Under the pieces are notes generated by a model. That model was not told the DNA's origin and searched no databases. It saw only the letters and a list, made by a program, of their open reading frames with translations. From contig JACRPF010000003.1 of assembly GCA_016214035.1 (NCBI GenBank), forward strand, positions 157,723 through 221,722: a stretch of 64,000 nucleotides of DNA, in the 5' to 3' direction. Numbering within the stretch: position 1 is the first letter of the stretch; every line of letters begins with the position of its first letter. Shown piece by piece: positions 24,809-34,302 of this stretch. This DNA is from Spirochaetota bacterium (GTDB lineage: Bacteria; Spirochaetota; Brachyspiria; Brachyspirales; JACRPF01). The translations under genes and the position numbers were made by a program.

Positions 24809-26134
24809 TCAGCTGACGTCTTTGCCCCAGACGGCGTAACAGCATTTGCCGCGCGATTTTGCCGTATACAGTGCTTTATCCGCGTTCGCCAGCAGTTTGT
24901 CAATCTCCATCTCGGGCCCATAGGTGGCGATGCCGATGGAACAATTGATGAGTGAATCCCGGGGGATAGCAGCGTCACGTTTGAGGAATGTGCACAGTTC
25001 GGTGTGAAAGTGTTTTCGAGATGCAAGCAAGGGGGGAATTCGTGCGGCGAATTCCTCGGCTCCGGTTGATTCGGTTTCCGGCAGTATGATCACGAACTCG
25101 TCGCCGCCGAACCGGGAAACGATGTCGCTCGTGCGGACCATCTGGCGCAGGAGTTCGGAGAAAAGCTGCAGAATCAGATCCCCGGCCTGATGGCCGAAGG
25201 TGTCGTTGTAATATTTGAAGTTGTCGAGGTCGATGAACACCGCGGAGAAAGATTTTCTGGACTGGCTGCGGTAACGAAGATATCGTGAACGCTCTTCCTT
25301 GATGCGGCTTATCAGTTTCTGCCGGTTGTCGAGACCGGTGAGCATATCGGTTGTCGCGAGCGCAAGGAGCTGCGTGTTCGCTTTTTCAAGTTCCATCGTG
25401 CGTTCCTTGATGCGCGCCTCAAGCTCTGCGTTGATATGCGCCAGACGTTCCTGGTTATCGCTTTCCTCGCGCAGAAAGGCGAACGATACGATGAGGAGCA
25501 GCACGAAAAAATAATATTCGCTGAGGACGATGTGGCGGAGTATGCCGTGAACGACGAGGAAGTCATTGAATGCGAAACCGACCGGCAGCATCATGAGCAC
25601 CGCATAGAACTTCCGGGCCTGAATGACCCTGCTGCGCGCAACGACTACGGTGGCGATGATGAAGAGCGCCACCAGCAGTATCGAGAATACCGTGTACCCG
25701 ATGCGCGTCTGGGCGATGGCGTAATTGAAATTGCCGAGCGGCGTTGCGATCACCATCTGACGCGTGGGGTATGAAAGAAAGAAGTTGAAGGGGACCACGC
25801 AGAGTGACGGAATGAAAAACGGCAGCAGGAATTGAAGTGTGGTGCGGTCGTTGCCCGACGCGATGACCGACATGGTCGTCAGATACGCCGGGACCAGGAT
25901 GATGACCGCGATGATCTTTATCCGGTGAAACAGCAGTATCTGGTTCGGTGACAGCGGCAGGCTGAGTGCAAACTGCATGGCAATGAATAACGCGATGCCG
26001 AATGCGGTGAGCCCCAGATAGAGATATTTGTAATGCGCTCTTTTATAAACGAGAAAAAAGCGGTAAATATGCGTGAGTCCCAGCGATATAACGATTGCAC
26101 ACATCGCCACCAGCGATATCTGAAAGAAGCTCAT
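24809..26134 (-). CDS. Membrane-bound diguanylate cyclase (GGDEF)
   Basis: 441 residues. Seven or so membrane helices fill residues 1-225 (a 7TM sensor-like region), followed by a coiled coil (NQERLAHINAELEARIKERTMELEKAN, residues about 230-258) and a GGDEF domain from about 265. The domain keeps the active site (SRFGGDEFVIILP near 345), the TDMLTGLDNR start and the FIDLDNFKYYND metal segment. An inhibitory I-site, RTSD, lies five residues before GGDEF, so the enzyme is likely product-inhibited. It makes cyclic di-GMP from GTP. It is divergent from an adenylate cyclase gene; the ligand of the membrane sensor is unknown. Confidence 0.92.
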   Translation of the reverse strand: MSFFQISLVAMCAIVISLGLTHIYRFFLVYKRAHYKYLYLGLTAFGIALFIAMQFALSLPLSPNQILLFHRIKIIAVIILVPAYLTTMSVIASGNDRTTLQFLLPFFIPSLCVVPFNFFLSYPTRQMVIATPLGNFNYAIAQTRIGYTVFSILLVALFIIATVVVARSRVIQARKFYAVLMMLPVGFAFNDFLVVHGILRHIVLSEYYFFVLLLIVSFAFLREESDNQERLAHINAELEARIKERTMELEKANTQLLALATTDMLTGLDNRQKLISRIKEERSRYLRYRSQSRKSFSAVFIDLDNFKYYNDTFGHQAGDLILQLFSELLRQMVRTSDIVSRFGGDEFVIILPETESTGAEEFAARIPPLLASRKHFHTELCTFLKRDAAIPRDSLINCSIGIATYGPEMEIDKLLANADKALYTAKSRGKCCYAVWGKDVS

Positions 26135-26157
26135 TACCGGATTTCTCCTTACGAGAT

Positions 26158-26186
26158 AGTATAGTAGGTTCAGAGTGGAGCGTCAA
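26158..26186 (-). promoter_or_regulatory. Promoter of the diguanylate cyclase gene
   Basis: On the minus strand TTGACG (26181-26186), a 17-bp spacer and TATACT (26158-26163) precede AAGGAG and the ATG at 26134. Confidence 0.6.
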
Positions 26187-26236
26187 GGCCGGGGTGCCGC
26201 ATTTGTGAACGTTTTATGTTTTTCAGTCTGCTCTGA

Positions 26237-26264
26237 TTGACGGAAATAATTTTTACGATATACT
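26237..26264 (+). promoter_or_regulatory. Promoter of the adenylate cyclase operon
   Basis: TTGACG (26237-26242), a 16-bp spacer and TATACT (26259-26264) predict a start near 26271, leaving an 80-base leader. It lies back to back with the diguanylate cyclase promoter. Confidence 0.55.
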
Positions 26265-26352
26265 GCATGAGCGGGCGGGGATGCTCCGATGAACAGTCAG
26301 GCATCAACTCCGATGGACAGCACAATGTACGTTTGTATCTGGCGGGTACGGC

Positions 26353-28050
26353 ATGAACGGAATTCTTGATATTATTTTCGGGAAAAAAATCGGCGGATCG
26401 CGCATCATGCCGGTGAGCATCAAAATTATCGGCGTGTTCACGGTGTTCATTCTCGGCACCGGGTTTGTTTCCAACTACATCAATCTGCTTTTAAACCGCA
26501 ATGAACAGCTCCGGCTTGCACGCCAGATTCTTGTCAAAGAGCTCAAGGATATTCACACCTTCTGCAATAATCAGTTTGAGATCGTCGCTTACAGCGGCGA
26601 TAAAAAAGCAGCTCTGGATGCGATCAGCAAGCGTGCGATGTCGGAATTCAAGAACTCAAAGGCGCTTGCCGTGGGTGTCAAAGAGGACGGCAAGGTGCTG
26701 TTCCTCGCATACGCGAGCAATGCGCTGCCGTTTGAAGACCGATCGGTGCTTGCGCTCATGGCTACCAACCGCGCACGGGGCGTTACCGAAGGCTGGCTGC
26801 CGTTCCGGTTCAACGGCGCGGACTACTTCGGCATGTACAAGTTCAATCAGCATTGGGATATGTATGTCCTGCGCGGCGAGGAGGAGAACGAGTTCCGCCG
26901 CGACTCGCGCAACATCATGACCACGGTCGCTATCATCATCAGTCTCATTACGCTTGTAGCGGTCGCCGCCGGTATATTCCTGCTGTCATACATCCTCCGT
27001 TTCGTGCGTGTGATGACCGACGCGCTCATCGCCATGGACCGTGAACAGAAGATCACCCATATCGACCTCAAGGGCGCGTCAAACGACGATATCACCTTTC
27101 TCGGCATGTCGTTCAACTCGGTTGCAAACACGATCAGCACGCTGCTGGCAATATTCAGGAAATTCGTCAACAAGGACATCGCGCTCAAGGCATATCGGGA
27201 ACGCGAGATACGTCTTGAGGGTTCCCGGATGGAACTCACGATGCTTTTCTCCGACATCAAGGGATTCACCACGATTACCGAGATGCTCGGTACCGACATC
27301 ATCAAACTCCTCAATATGCATTATGACAAGGCGATACACGAGATCATTCATCTCGACGGTGTCATCGGTTCTATCATCGGGGATGCGGTGCTTGCGGTAT
27401 TCGGCGCCATTGAAGAATCCACCATGAACAAATCGTATGCCTCGGTACAGGCCGGTTACCGGATACAGGCGATAGCCGCGGGACTGCGCAAACAGATGAA
27501 ACATCGTCACGACGAGATGACAAAGAAGAAACGCCTCACCGAGATCGAGGAAAAGGTATATCATGCCGTGCTCATCGAAGTCGGCGTGGGCATCGACGGC
27601 GGCGAGGTGTTCTACGGTAACATCGGGTCGTTCGAGCGCATGACGAATACGGTCATCGGCGACACGGTGAACTCCGCATCGCGGCTTGAAGGGCTTACCC
27701 GCGTATACAAAGTCCCGGTGATCTGCTCCGAGTACGTGAAGAATGATATCGAAGAAAACGTTAAGAGTCACGGTGTTCATTTCGTTGAGATCGACACGGT
27801 TATGGTGAAAGGCAAGACCGTGGGAAAGAAAATATTCTGGCCGGTACCGCATGAAGCGATGAACGCATCGCTTGAGAAACAAATTGCGCTTTTTGAGGCT
27901 GCACGCGAGCGATACGATGCGGGGCAGTGCCCGGAAGCGAAGAAGGCATTTGCGCATGTTACGCTGCCGATCGCCGATGTATTCCGCGAACGGCTTTCAC
28001 AGGATAAACCGACTCATTGGAACGGCATATGGACCATGACAAGCAAATAG
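26353..28050 (+). CDS. Membrane adenylate/guanylate cyclase, class III
   Basis: 565 residues. A membrane helix near residue 25, an extracytoplasmic sensor region of about 150 residues, a second helix near 200 and a HAMP-like linker lead to a class III cyclase domain from about 285. The catalytic residues are visible: FSDIKGFT (first metal aspartate), GDAVLAVFGA (second metal aspartate) and VIGDTVNSASRLEG (transition-state asparagine and arginine). A helical arm at 375-400 and a C-terminal helical tail of about 45 residues follow. It makes a cyclic nucleotide, most likely cAMP. The next gene starts inside its end (28029 versus 28050), so the two following genes are probably one operon with it. 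Confidence 0.92.
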   Translation: MNGILDIIFGKKIGGSRIMPVSIKIIGVFTVFILGTGFVSNYINLLLNRNEQLRLARQILVKELKDIHTFCNNQFEIVAYSGDKKAALDAISKRAMSEFKNSKALAVGVKEDGKVLFLAYASNALPFEDRSVLALMATNRARGVTEGWLPFRFNGADYFGMYKFNQHWDMYVLRGEEENEFRRDSRNIMTTVAIIISLITLVAVAAGIFLLSYILRFVRVMTDALIAMDREQKITHIDLKGASNDDITFLGMSFNSVANTISTLLAIFRKFVNKDIALKAYREREIRLEGSRMELTMLFSDIKGFTTITEMLGTDIIKLLNMHYDKAIHEIIHLDGVIGSIIGDAVLAVFGAIEESTMNKSYASVQAGYRIQAIAAGLRKQMKHRHDEMTKKKRLTEIEEKVYHAVLIEVGVGIDGGEVFYGNIGSFERMTNTVIGDTVNSASRLEGLTRVYKVPVICSEYVKNDIEENVKSHGVHFVEIDTVMVKGKTVGKKIFWPVPHEAMNASLEKQIALFEAARERYDAGQCPEAKKAFAHVTLPIADVFRERLSQDKPTHWNGIWTMTSK

Positions 28051-29243
28051 CAACGATAGAACGCGCACGTCAGTATTTTCTCAAGGACGTGCTCACCGAC
28101 GACACCGACAAGCCGGGAAAATATAATCTCGGCGATGAATTCAAGAAGATGAAACGCAATCGTTCAATCGGATTGTATGTGGTGGTATTTTTGTTTCTCG
28201 CGTCACTCGCATCGCTTACCGTGGTTGTCGCGGTGAACTGGCAGAAGAAGTCGCGCAGTGCAGATATCGCCGTCGCCGATTTCGAGGCGTTCAATCTTAC
28301 CGAACTCGTCAACGCCTCGCGCCGGTATACCGATCGTCTCGGTGTGGCGCTTTCGGAGCTCGCGGAACTGCGGGCGTCGCGTGAAAATGCGCTCAAAGCG
28401 GCAACCGCACTCGGTGAAGAGGCGACCATCGCCGCGGTGAAGGTGAAATACGATCCGCTCATCGCTGAAAAGCAGGGTGAGGTGAACGACCTTCGCGCGC
28501 GTCTTGATGATCAGCAGCGCATGCTTTCCCGTCAGGCAAAGAAAGGCGAGGCAATGGTTGACAGTTTCGAGGCGGTGATGCGTCTTGAACTTGCCAAACA
28601 GCGGCGTGATTATGAAGAAAAGATCGCGATGCTTCGCGACGAGGTTACGCTCCTCTATAATCCGATAATAGCATCTCCCGAGATGCTCCGTATTATCGAA
28701 GGACGCGATCGTCCGCGCGATACGGCGGCACGTGATTTTACCCGTGAGGCGGTCGGCGAACGCATCGCCACCGAGGACGATATACGCACACTCCGACGGG
28801 CGCAGACGAATACCGCGCTGCTGCTTGAAAAACTATCCCGCATTCCGTATACCAATTCAGTGCCGCCGGCGCTCACTGCCGTCGGGCGCAACGCCCAGCA
28901 CGCCGCGTCCGGTTACGAATCGATTGCCGGACGTTTTGCCGATCTGATGTCACGAAGGACCGCTGAGCTTACCGCCTACCGCGCCGCACTCAACGATCTT
29001 CTGCGTAAACGCCGTGACGCGAGCGGCTATGTCATCGACCCGCGCGTTGCCACGAACATGGTGGTCCATATCGATCCGCTCTACCAGGTCACCAGGTCGG
29101 CTACGGCTATCGTATTCCGCGATGACGACTCGGTTGCCGCTACGATCACCGTGTTCCGCACCCCCGACGGTATGCGCGGTTCGATTATTTCGTCAAACGG
29201 GCCGATCGATCCGTTTAACCGTATTCTGGTAAAAATCCGCTGA
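28029..29243 (+). CDS. Membrane-anchored coiled-coil protein of unknown function
   Basis: 404 residues from the ATG at 28029, inside the end of the cyclase gene; a TTG at 28017 is possible. A short cytoplasmic part (about 45 residues, ending KKMKRNRS) precedes one membrane helix (residues about 47-70), then long charged helices with coiled-coil character (residues 100-215: LGVALSELAELRASRENALKAA, KQGEVNDLRARLDDQQRMLSRQ) and a smaller C-terminal beta-like region. Predicted type II topology, large domain outside. No known family was recognised. Coupling to the cyclase suggests a signalling or envelope role. Confidence 0.75.
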   Translation: MDHDKQIATIERARQYFLKDVLTDDTDKPGKYNLGDEFKKMKRNRSIGLYVVVFLFLASLASLTVVVAVNWQKKSRSADIAVADFEAFNLTELVNASRRYTDRLGVALSELAELRASRENALKAATALGEEATIAAVKVKYDPLIAEKQGEVNDLRARLDDQQRMLSRQAKKGEAMVDSFEAVMRLELAKQRRDYEEKIAMLRDEVTLLYNPIIASPEMLRIIEGRDRPRDTAARDFTREAVGERIATEDDIRTLRRAQTNTALLLEKLSRIPYTNSVPPALTAVGRNAQHAASGYESIAGRFADLMSRRTAELTAYRAALNDLLRKRRDASGYVIDPRVATNMVVHIDPLYQVTRSATAIVFRDDDSVAATITVFRTPDGMRGSIISSNGPIDPFNRILVKIR

Positions 29244-29251
29244 GAACGAGG

Positions 29252-30055
29252 ATGATAAAGCCCATGAAAAACATAGTTCTGTTTCTTGCAGGAACGCTCG
29301 CATTGTACGGTGCGTGGGATTTTCCCGGAGCATCGGTGAAATCGGTGACCACCAACGAGGACCGTATCACCGCCGTTCTATCTGCCGGCGGAAAGACGAT
29401 TCACGTCACCGCAACGGCTGAACCCACCGCCGCGGATATGGAACGTGTCCGTTCCCGCTGGGATGTGTTTTCCCGCTGGCAGAGGATTAATGTGAAGCAG
29501 GCGGAGTTCACGCTTTCCGCGTCGGCACTTGAAATGATTGTGATTCCCGAGACCATCGATGCCGGCGCCACGAACGCGGCCGTTTTCCTTCCGGCCGGCA
29601 TGCTGTTCTACGATTTTGACGGCACGCTCCGGTATATGATACGGCTTCTCAAGGACGGTACGCTTGTGAAGATCGCCGGGTCATTCACCGCCGAGGTGGA
29701 ACTGATCGCACGCCTTGAACGCGCGATAGAGAACCCCGTGCTTTTCGCCCGCATGAACGATGTCGATTATCTGTCGGCGCGCGTGGAAGAACTCACCGGA
29801 CGCATCGAGTCGCTCACGGTGAGCGTAGACCTTCTGCGGCAGGCGTTTATCGGCGTCGAGAACCGGGGCTTTCTCGGTATCGGCAATAAGCCCGTGACGC
29901 CGGCTGCGCTGAAGGCCGCACTCGCCGCCAAACGCGCGAATCCGGCAATTGCCGCGGGCGATCTTGCCGCACAGCTCCGCAAGGGCGGTATAGAGCTGTC
30001 CGATCAGGAAGCGTCACTCATACTTGCCGTATTTTTCAACGAGTTCCCGAAATAG
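29252..30055 (+). CDS. Predicted exported protein of unknown function
   Basis: 267 residues; the ATG at 29252 is only a few bases from GAGG, and the ATG at 29264 gives the same protein without MIKP. A signal peptide (KNIVLFLAGTLALYG) precedes about 125 residues of beta-rich sequence (VTTNEDRITAVLSAGGKTIHVTA, EFTLSASALEMIVIPE), then a helical stretch with MNDVDYLSARVEELTGRIESL (coiled coil) and an alanine-rich C-terminus (TPAALKAALAAKRANP). No family was recognised. It follows the coiled-coil gene by eight bases and probably belongs to the same operon. Confidence 0.65.
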   Translation: MIKPMKNIVLFLAGTLALYGAWDFPGASVKSVTTNEDRITAVLSAGGKTIHVTATAEPTAADMERVRSRWDVFSRWQRINVKQAEFTLSASALEMIVIPETIDAGATNAAVFLPAGMLFYDFDGTLRYMIRLLKDGTLVKIAGSFTAEVELIARLERAIENPVLFARMNDVDYLSARVEELTGRIESLTVSVDLLRQAFIGVENRGFLGIGNKPVTPAALKAALAAKRANPAIAAGDLAAQLRKGGIELSDQEASLILAVFFNEFPK

Positions 30056-30061
30056 ATCGGG

Positions 30062-30090
30062 CAGAACACTATTGCCGTGTGCTGTTTTCT
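30062..30090 (+). terminator. Possible rho-independent terminator of the cyclase operon
   Basis: CAGAACAC (30062-30069) can pair with GTGTGCTG (30077-30084) with one mismatch and is followed by TTTTCT, seven bases after the stop codon. Confidence 0.45.
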
Positions 30091-30179
30091 TATTTGACGA
30101 AATGATATTTTCACACCTGCAGTGACCTGTGACGTAGGGAGCTGGGTTCGGGGGGCATGCCGTCCCGGGGAGCAGAAGT

Positions 30180-32888
30180 ATGATCTGTCTGAACGTATGC
30201 GGCGCAATGCGCGTGTCAGTGCTGTCATCGGTTATGCTTATATCGCTCAACCTGGGGTGCATATTCGCGCAGCGCACGGTTGTATCCGATACCGAGACGG
30301 TCGGCAAGAGCGGTGCCAATCGCATCGTCCTTCCGGTGAATCAGATTATCACGCCGATCGGGAAACAGGTCATCATACCGAAACTGCGTCCCCAGGGGCT
30401 TGCGCTTTCTCCCGACGGACAAATACTCGTCGCGTCGGGTAAGACCAGTGAACTCATCGTCCTCGATCCGGCGTCAGCGGAGATTCGTAAACGCGTGAAA
30501 CTTCCCGCCGAAGCCGCCAGTAACGATGCTCCCAATCCGGTCTCTCCGCTGCTGCTCAAACCCGATGATAAGGGACAGCTCAGTTACACGGGACTCATTT
30601 TTTCCCGCGCCGGCAAACGGATATACTTCGCCAATGTTGACGGCAGCATCAAGGTTTTCAAGGTCGAGGACGGCACTAATGTTGTTCCCTGGCAGTCATG
30701 GGCGCTCCCGCCGGCGAATGCGCCGCGCCGGAAAAAAGAAATACCATCGGGTCTTGCCGTTTCCGCCGACGACAAAAGGCTCTATGTATGCGCCAATCTC
30801 GGCAACCGGCTTCTGGAAATCGATACGGAAAGCGGCAGCGTTCTCCGGCAGTTCGATACGGGTGTTGCGCCCTTCGACGTGGTGCTCGTGAAAAACACCG
30901 CCTGGGTTTCAGACTGGGGCGGACGACGCCCGTCAAGCAACGATCTTACCGGACCGATTGGCCGCGGCACATCGGCGAAAGTGGATGCGCGTTATATCGC
31001 CAGCGAAGGCGCCGTCACCGTGGTCGATCTCGCAACCGGGTCATCAAAGGATATTGTCACGGGTCTGCATACCTGCGCCATAGCAGTGTCTCCGGATGAA
31101 CGGTACGTTATCGCTGCCAATGCGGGACAGGATAATATCAGCGTCATCGAAGTGGAAGACCGGGAACTTGTCTCCACCATCTGGGCGAAACCGAATCCCG
31201 CTGAACTTTTGGGAGCAACGCCGAACGCGTTAGTCTTCTCTCCGGACGGGAAAACGCTTTGGGCTGCAAACGGAACCCAGAACGCCGTGGCGGTTTTCAG
31301 TTTTGAATCTTCGAACGGCACGGGCGAGTTGAGGGGACTGCTGCCGTCGGGCTGGTTTCCGTGTGCGCTCGTGATGGATAAAGCGCGCGGTCAGCTGGTG
31401 GTCGCCAATATCAAGGGCATGCAGCCGGATGCAAAGACGGTGGGCAAGAGCGTTCCCGACACCAACGCGCAGGGATACAACACACATCAGTACGCGGGGT
31501 CATTGTCGTTCATTTCGCTGTCGGCTACCAATGAGCTTGCCGTGCACAGCACAACGGTTTGGAACAATCTGCGCCGCGAGCGCATCGTCGAATCGCTCCT
31601 GCCGCCGCGAGCGGGACAGAAACCGATGCCCGTGCCCGAGCGCATCGGCGAGCCGAGCACCATAAAACATGTCATCTATATCATCAAGGAGAATCGCACG
31701 TACGACCAGGTGTTCGGGGATATCCCCCGCGGTAACGGCCATCCGGGGCTGTGCGTTTTCGGCGAGCGCATCACACCCAATCAGCATAAGTTCGTTGATG
31801 AGTTCGTGCTCCTTGACAACACCTACTGCTGCGGTCTCCTGAGCGCCGACGGACATCAGTGGAGCGACACGGCATTCTCGAGCGAGTATATGGAACGCTC
31901 GTTCGCCGGTTTCCCGCGCAGTTATCCCGGCGGTACGGACGCCGACGTGCTCGCGTTCTCATCCGCCGGCTGCATCTGGGATAACGTTATCAAACACCGT
32001 CTCAGCATCCGCAATTACGGCGAGTTCATGGAACCGATAACGAAATGGAAGGACGCTGCGCGCAAAGGTACGGTGACCTGGACGGACTGCTGGAATACCT
32101 GGAAAGGCGATGATGACTCGGTACGTATCGCCTCATTTCCCAGTGTGGAATCCCTTCGTCCGTTCTCGCCGACGAATACCATCGGCTGGAACCTCAAGGT
32201 GCCCGACCAGTTCCGGGCAGATTTTTTTCTCAGAGAACTCGCCGCCTTCGAGAAAAGCGGCGATCTTCCCCGCTTCATCATCCTCTATCTGCCCAACGAT
32301 CACAATAACGGCACCGTTCCCGGTATGCCGACACCCGCGGCGTATACTGCCGACAACGATCTCGCATTCGGCCGTGTTGTGGAGGGATTAAGCCGATCGC
32401 GTTTCTGGAAGGATACCGCCATATTCGCCATCGAGGACGACCCGCAGTCGGGATGGGATCATGTGAGCGGCTACCGGACTACGGCATACGTGATAAGCCC
32501 GTGGGCGCGCCGTCACGCGGTGGTGAGCACGCAGTACAATACCACAAGTCTGCTGCGGACCATGGAGCAGATTCTTGGTCTCCCGCCGATGAACCAGTTC
32601 GACGCCTCGGCGGTGCCGATGCGGGACTGTTTTACCAATGTTCCCGACTTCACGCCGTTCAAAGCAGTGTCGAACAATATTCCGCTCAACGAGCTTAATC
32701 CCGACCTCAAGAAAATAGGCGACGCCGACCTCAAGCGCGACGCCGTCGCGTCGATGCAGATGAACTTCGAGCAGGTCGACCGCATCCCGGAGATGGAGCT
32801 TAACCGCATCATCTGGCGTGCCATGCGCGGCAAGGAGCCGTATCCCGTCTGGGCAAGCACTTCGGGGAAAGGCCGTGATGACGATTGA
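30180..32888 (+). CDS. Secreted YncE-like propeller fused to phosphoesterase (alkaline phosphatase superfamily)
   Basis: 902 residues; GGGAG lies eight bases before the ATG. A signal peptide is visible (RVSVLSSVMLISLNLGC). Residues about 70-440 form YVTN/YncE-type blades (LALSPDGQILVASGKTSELIVLD, SADDKRLYVCANLGNRLLEID, VSPDERYVIAANAGQDNISVIE, FSPDGKTLWAANGTQNAVAVF). Residues about 490-800 match the phosphoesterase (PF04185, acid phosphatase/phospholipase C) family: IKHVIYIIKENRTYDQVFGD, YCCGLLSADGHQWSDTAF, LPNDHNNGT and FAIEDDPQSGWDHVSGYRT, with plausible metal-binding D and H residues. It probably hydrolyses phosphate esters outside the inner membrane. An unknown beta-barrel gene follows. 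Confidence 0.87.
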   Translation: MICLNVCGAMRVSVLSSVMLISLNLGCIFAQRTVVSDTETVGKSGANRIVLPVNQIITPIGKQVIIPKLRPQGLALSPDGQILVASGKTSELIVLDPASAEIRKRVKLPAEAASNDAPNPVSPLLLKPDDKGQLSYTGLIFSRAGKRIYFANVDGSIKVFKVEDGTNVVPWQSWALPPANAPRRKKEIPSGLAVSADDKRLYVCANLGNRLLEIDTESGSVLRQFDTGVAPFDVVLVKNTAWVSDWGGRRPSSNDLTGPIGRGTSAKVDARYIASEGAVTVVDLATGSSKDIVTGLHTCAIAVSPDERYVIAANAGQDNISVIEVEDRELVSTIWAKPNPAELLGATPNALVFSPDGKTLWAANGTQNAVAVFSFESSNGTGELRGLLPSGWFPCALVMDKARGQLVVANIKGMQPDAKTVGKSVPDTNAQGYNTHQYAGSLSFISLSATNELAVHSTTVWNNLRRERIVESLLPPRAGQKPMPVPERIGEPSTIKHVIYIIKENRTYDQVFGDIPRGNGHPGLCVFGERITPNQHKFVDEFVLLDNTYCCGLLSADGHQWSDTAFSSEYMERSFAGFPRSYPGGTDADVLAFSSAGCIWDNVIKHRLSIRNYGEFMEPITKWKDAARKGTVTWTDCWNTWKGDDDSVRIASFPSVESLRPFSPTNTIGWNLKVPDQFRADFFLRELAAFEKSGDLPRFIILYLPNDHNNGTVPGMPTPAAYTADNDLAFGRVVEGLSRSRFWKDTAIFAIEDDPQSGWDHVSGYRTTAYVISPWARRHAVVSTQYNTTSLLRTMEQILGLPPMNQFDASAVPMRDCFTNVPDFTPFKAVSNNIPLNELNPDLKKIGDADLKRDAVASMQMNFEQVDRIPEMELNRIIWRAMRGKEPYPVWASTSGKGRDDD

Positions 32889-32951
32889 GCGGCGGAAGCA
32901 GCGGTAACAGTATCGCTGCACTTCGGTGTTATATAGGGAATGGGGGCGCAC

Positions 32952-34289
32952 ATGAAAAAAACAATACTGCTGTTCCTGCTGTTTCCGGTCGTTATGACAT
33001 TCGCCGCTTCATCGCTTTCGCAGATGCCCTTCTCAGTCAATGATACCGCACCGGTGAAAGCGTGGCTCTACTCGCTCAACGACGGTATGGGTTACAATTA
33101 CGGCGTCGATGAGGACGATTTTCGCACGTTCGGCGCAAGTTCGGGTATCTGTTACAATAATTTCGCATTTGCCGCATTCGACCTGCACGCCTGTACCGAC
33201 CGCAACAATACGATAGCGCACTCGCTTCGCATGGACGAGATGTCGCTTGCCGCGGGATTGCGCTGGAATATTGTTACGAACCATTTCGCCTATGCATCAC
33301 TCAGCGGCGGGGCGGGGATGTACTCCTACGGCAATTATCTCGGGCTCATGATTCAGGATACCGCGCACGAGACGTTCAACTCGAACGCGCGTCCGGTAAC
33401 ACAGATATACGACGCCGTTCCCTATCCGCTGCAGGCGTACGCCTGGCTGAACGGCAATGTCATGTTCGGCGATATGTTTTCAGTGCGTCTCTATGGTGAA
33501 CTTACGCATACGCGTGATTACGCACTGCTTGCATATGCCGACCTTGTGCTCAGAAAACCCGTGATCAGCATGACCTATACGCTCGGGTATGCCGTGCCGC
33601 ATAAAGCATCGGCGGGTGATGTCATGCAGAGCGTCGCCGGTTCTGAGCGCGGATTCACGTTCATGAGCCGCATCCATGCCGGATATTTCCTCATCGAGCG
33701 AGGGGTGGATCTTACGACGCTGCAGCCGTTTGCGACGATAGGGCTCAGGTTCTCGTCAGCCGACGCTCCGGCGGGAAACGGGGCGTATCGGATGAGCTAT
33801 ACGTACGGCTGGCTGCTCGGGTACAATGCCACCGCGGAGACGCACCGGTTCTATTTTCTCCCGCAGGCGCCGTGCCTTGCCGCGTTTGTGCGGCAGATGC
33901 ACCGTGAGGACGTGACGAACAGTTTCACCGGACCGGAGCGTAACCTCATCAAGCTGCAGTCGACGAGCATCGGCGCGGAATACACGCTGTTCAATCCGGA
34001 ACACGCAAACTGGATAAATGCGTTCGGCTTCCTCGGAGCCGGTGTGACACAGGAGTGCCGCACCACGCACACCATTCTCAGGGCGGAAGTCATCTCCGCC
34101 GAGCTTTCACCGCTGCTGCACGGCGGTGTCGGTGCGCGCATCGAGATACCCGACCTCATCAATAATCGACCGGACCGGTATATCGGCGCCGAAATATGGA
34201 TGAACATCAATTGTAATCTTTCCGGAAAGTCGCTCTACCCGAATCCGCTGATATCGTTCGGGTGGGGGATGTACTTTTCCGAGCGCTGA
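32952..34289 (+). CDS. Predicted outer-membrane beta-barrel protein
   Basis: 445 residues from the ATG at 32952 (GGGGG just upstream; 32940 is an alternative). A signal peptide (KKTILLFLLFPVVMTFAA) is followed by alternating hydrophobic and polar beta strands rich in aromatic residues (YASLSGGAGMYSYGNYLGLM, FSVRLYGELTHTRDYALLAYADL, SRIHAGYFLIERGVD), and it ends in FGWGMYFSER. The final strand pattern suggests an outer-membrane barrel, although the last residue is not aromatic. I could not assign a family; a weak likeness to LpxR-type lipid A deacylases was not convincing. It lies 51 bases from the stop of the phosphoesterase gene and may be coexpressed. Confidence 0.72.
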   Translation: MKKTILLFLLFPVVMTFAASSLSQMPFSVNDTAPVKAWLYSLNDGMGYNYGVDEDDFRTFGASSGICYNNFAFAAFDLHACTDRNNTIAHSLRMDEMSLAAGLRWNIVTNHFAYASLSGGAGMYSYGNYLGLMIQDTAHETFNSNARPVTQIYDAVPYPLQAYAWLNGNVMFGDMFSVRLYGELTHTRDYALLAYADLVLRKPVISMTYTLGYAVPHKASAGDVMQSVAGSERGFTFMSRIHAGYFLIERGVDLTTLQPFATIGLRFSSADAPAGNGAYRMSYTYGWLLGYNATAETHRFYFLPQAPCLAAFVRQMHREDVTNSFTGPERNLIKLQSTSIGAEYTLFNPEHANWINAFGFLGAGVTQECRTTHTILRAEVISAELSPLLHGGVGARIEIPDLINNRPDRYIGAEIWMNINCNLSGKSLYPNPLISFGWGMYFSER

Positions 34290-34302
34290 TTTTTTCAGGG
34301 TA

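Noticed and set aside
32952..34289. Assignment of the barrel protein to LpxR lipid A deacylases
   Set aside because: A few aspartates and tyrosines near the N-terminus recall LpxR, but no catalytic Asp-Thr-Ser set could be aligned with confidence.
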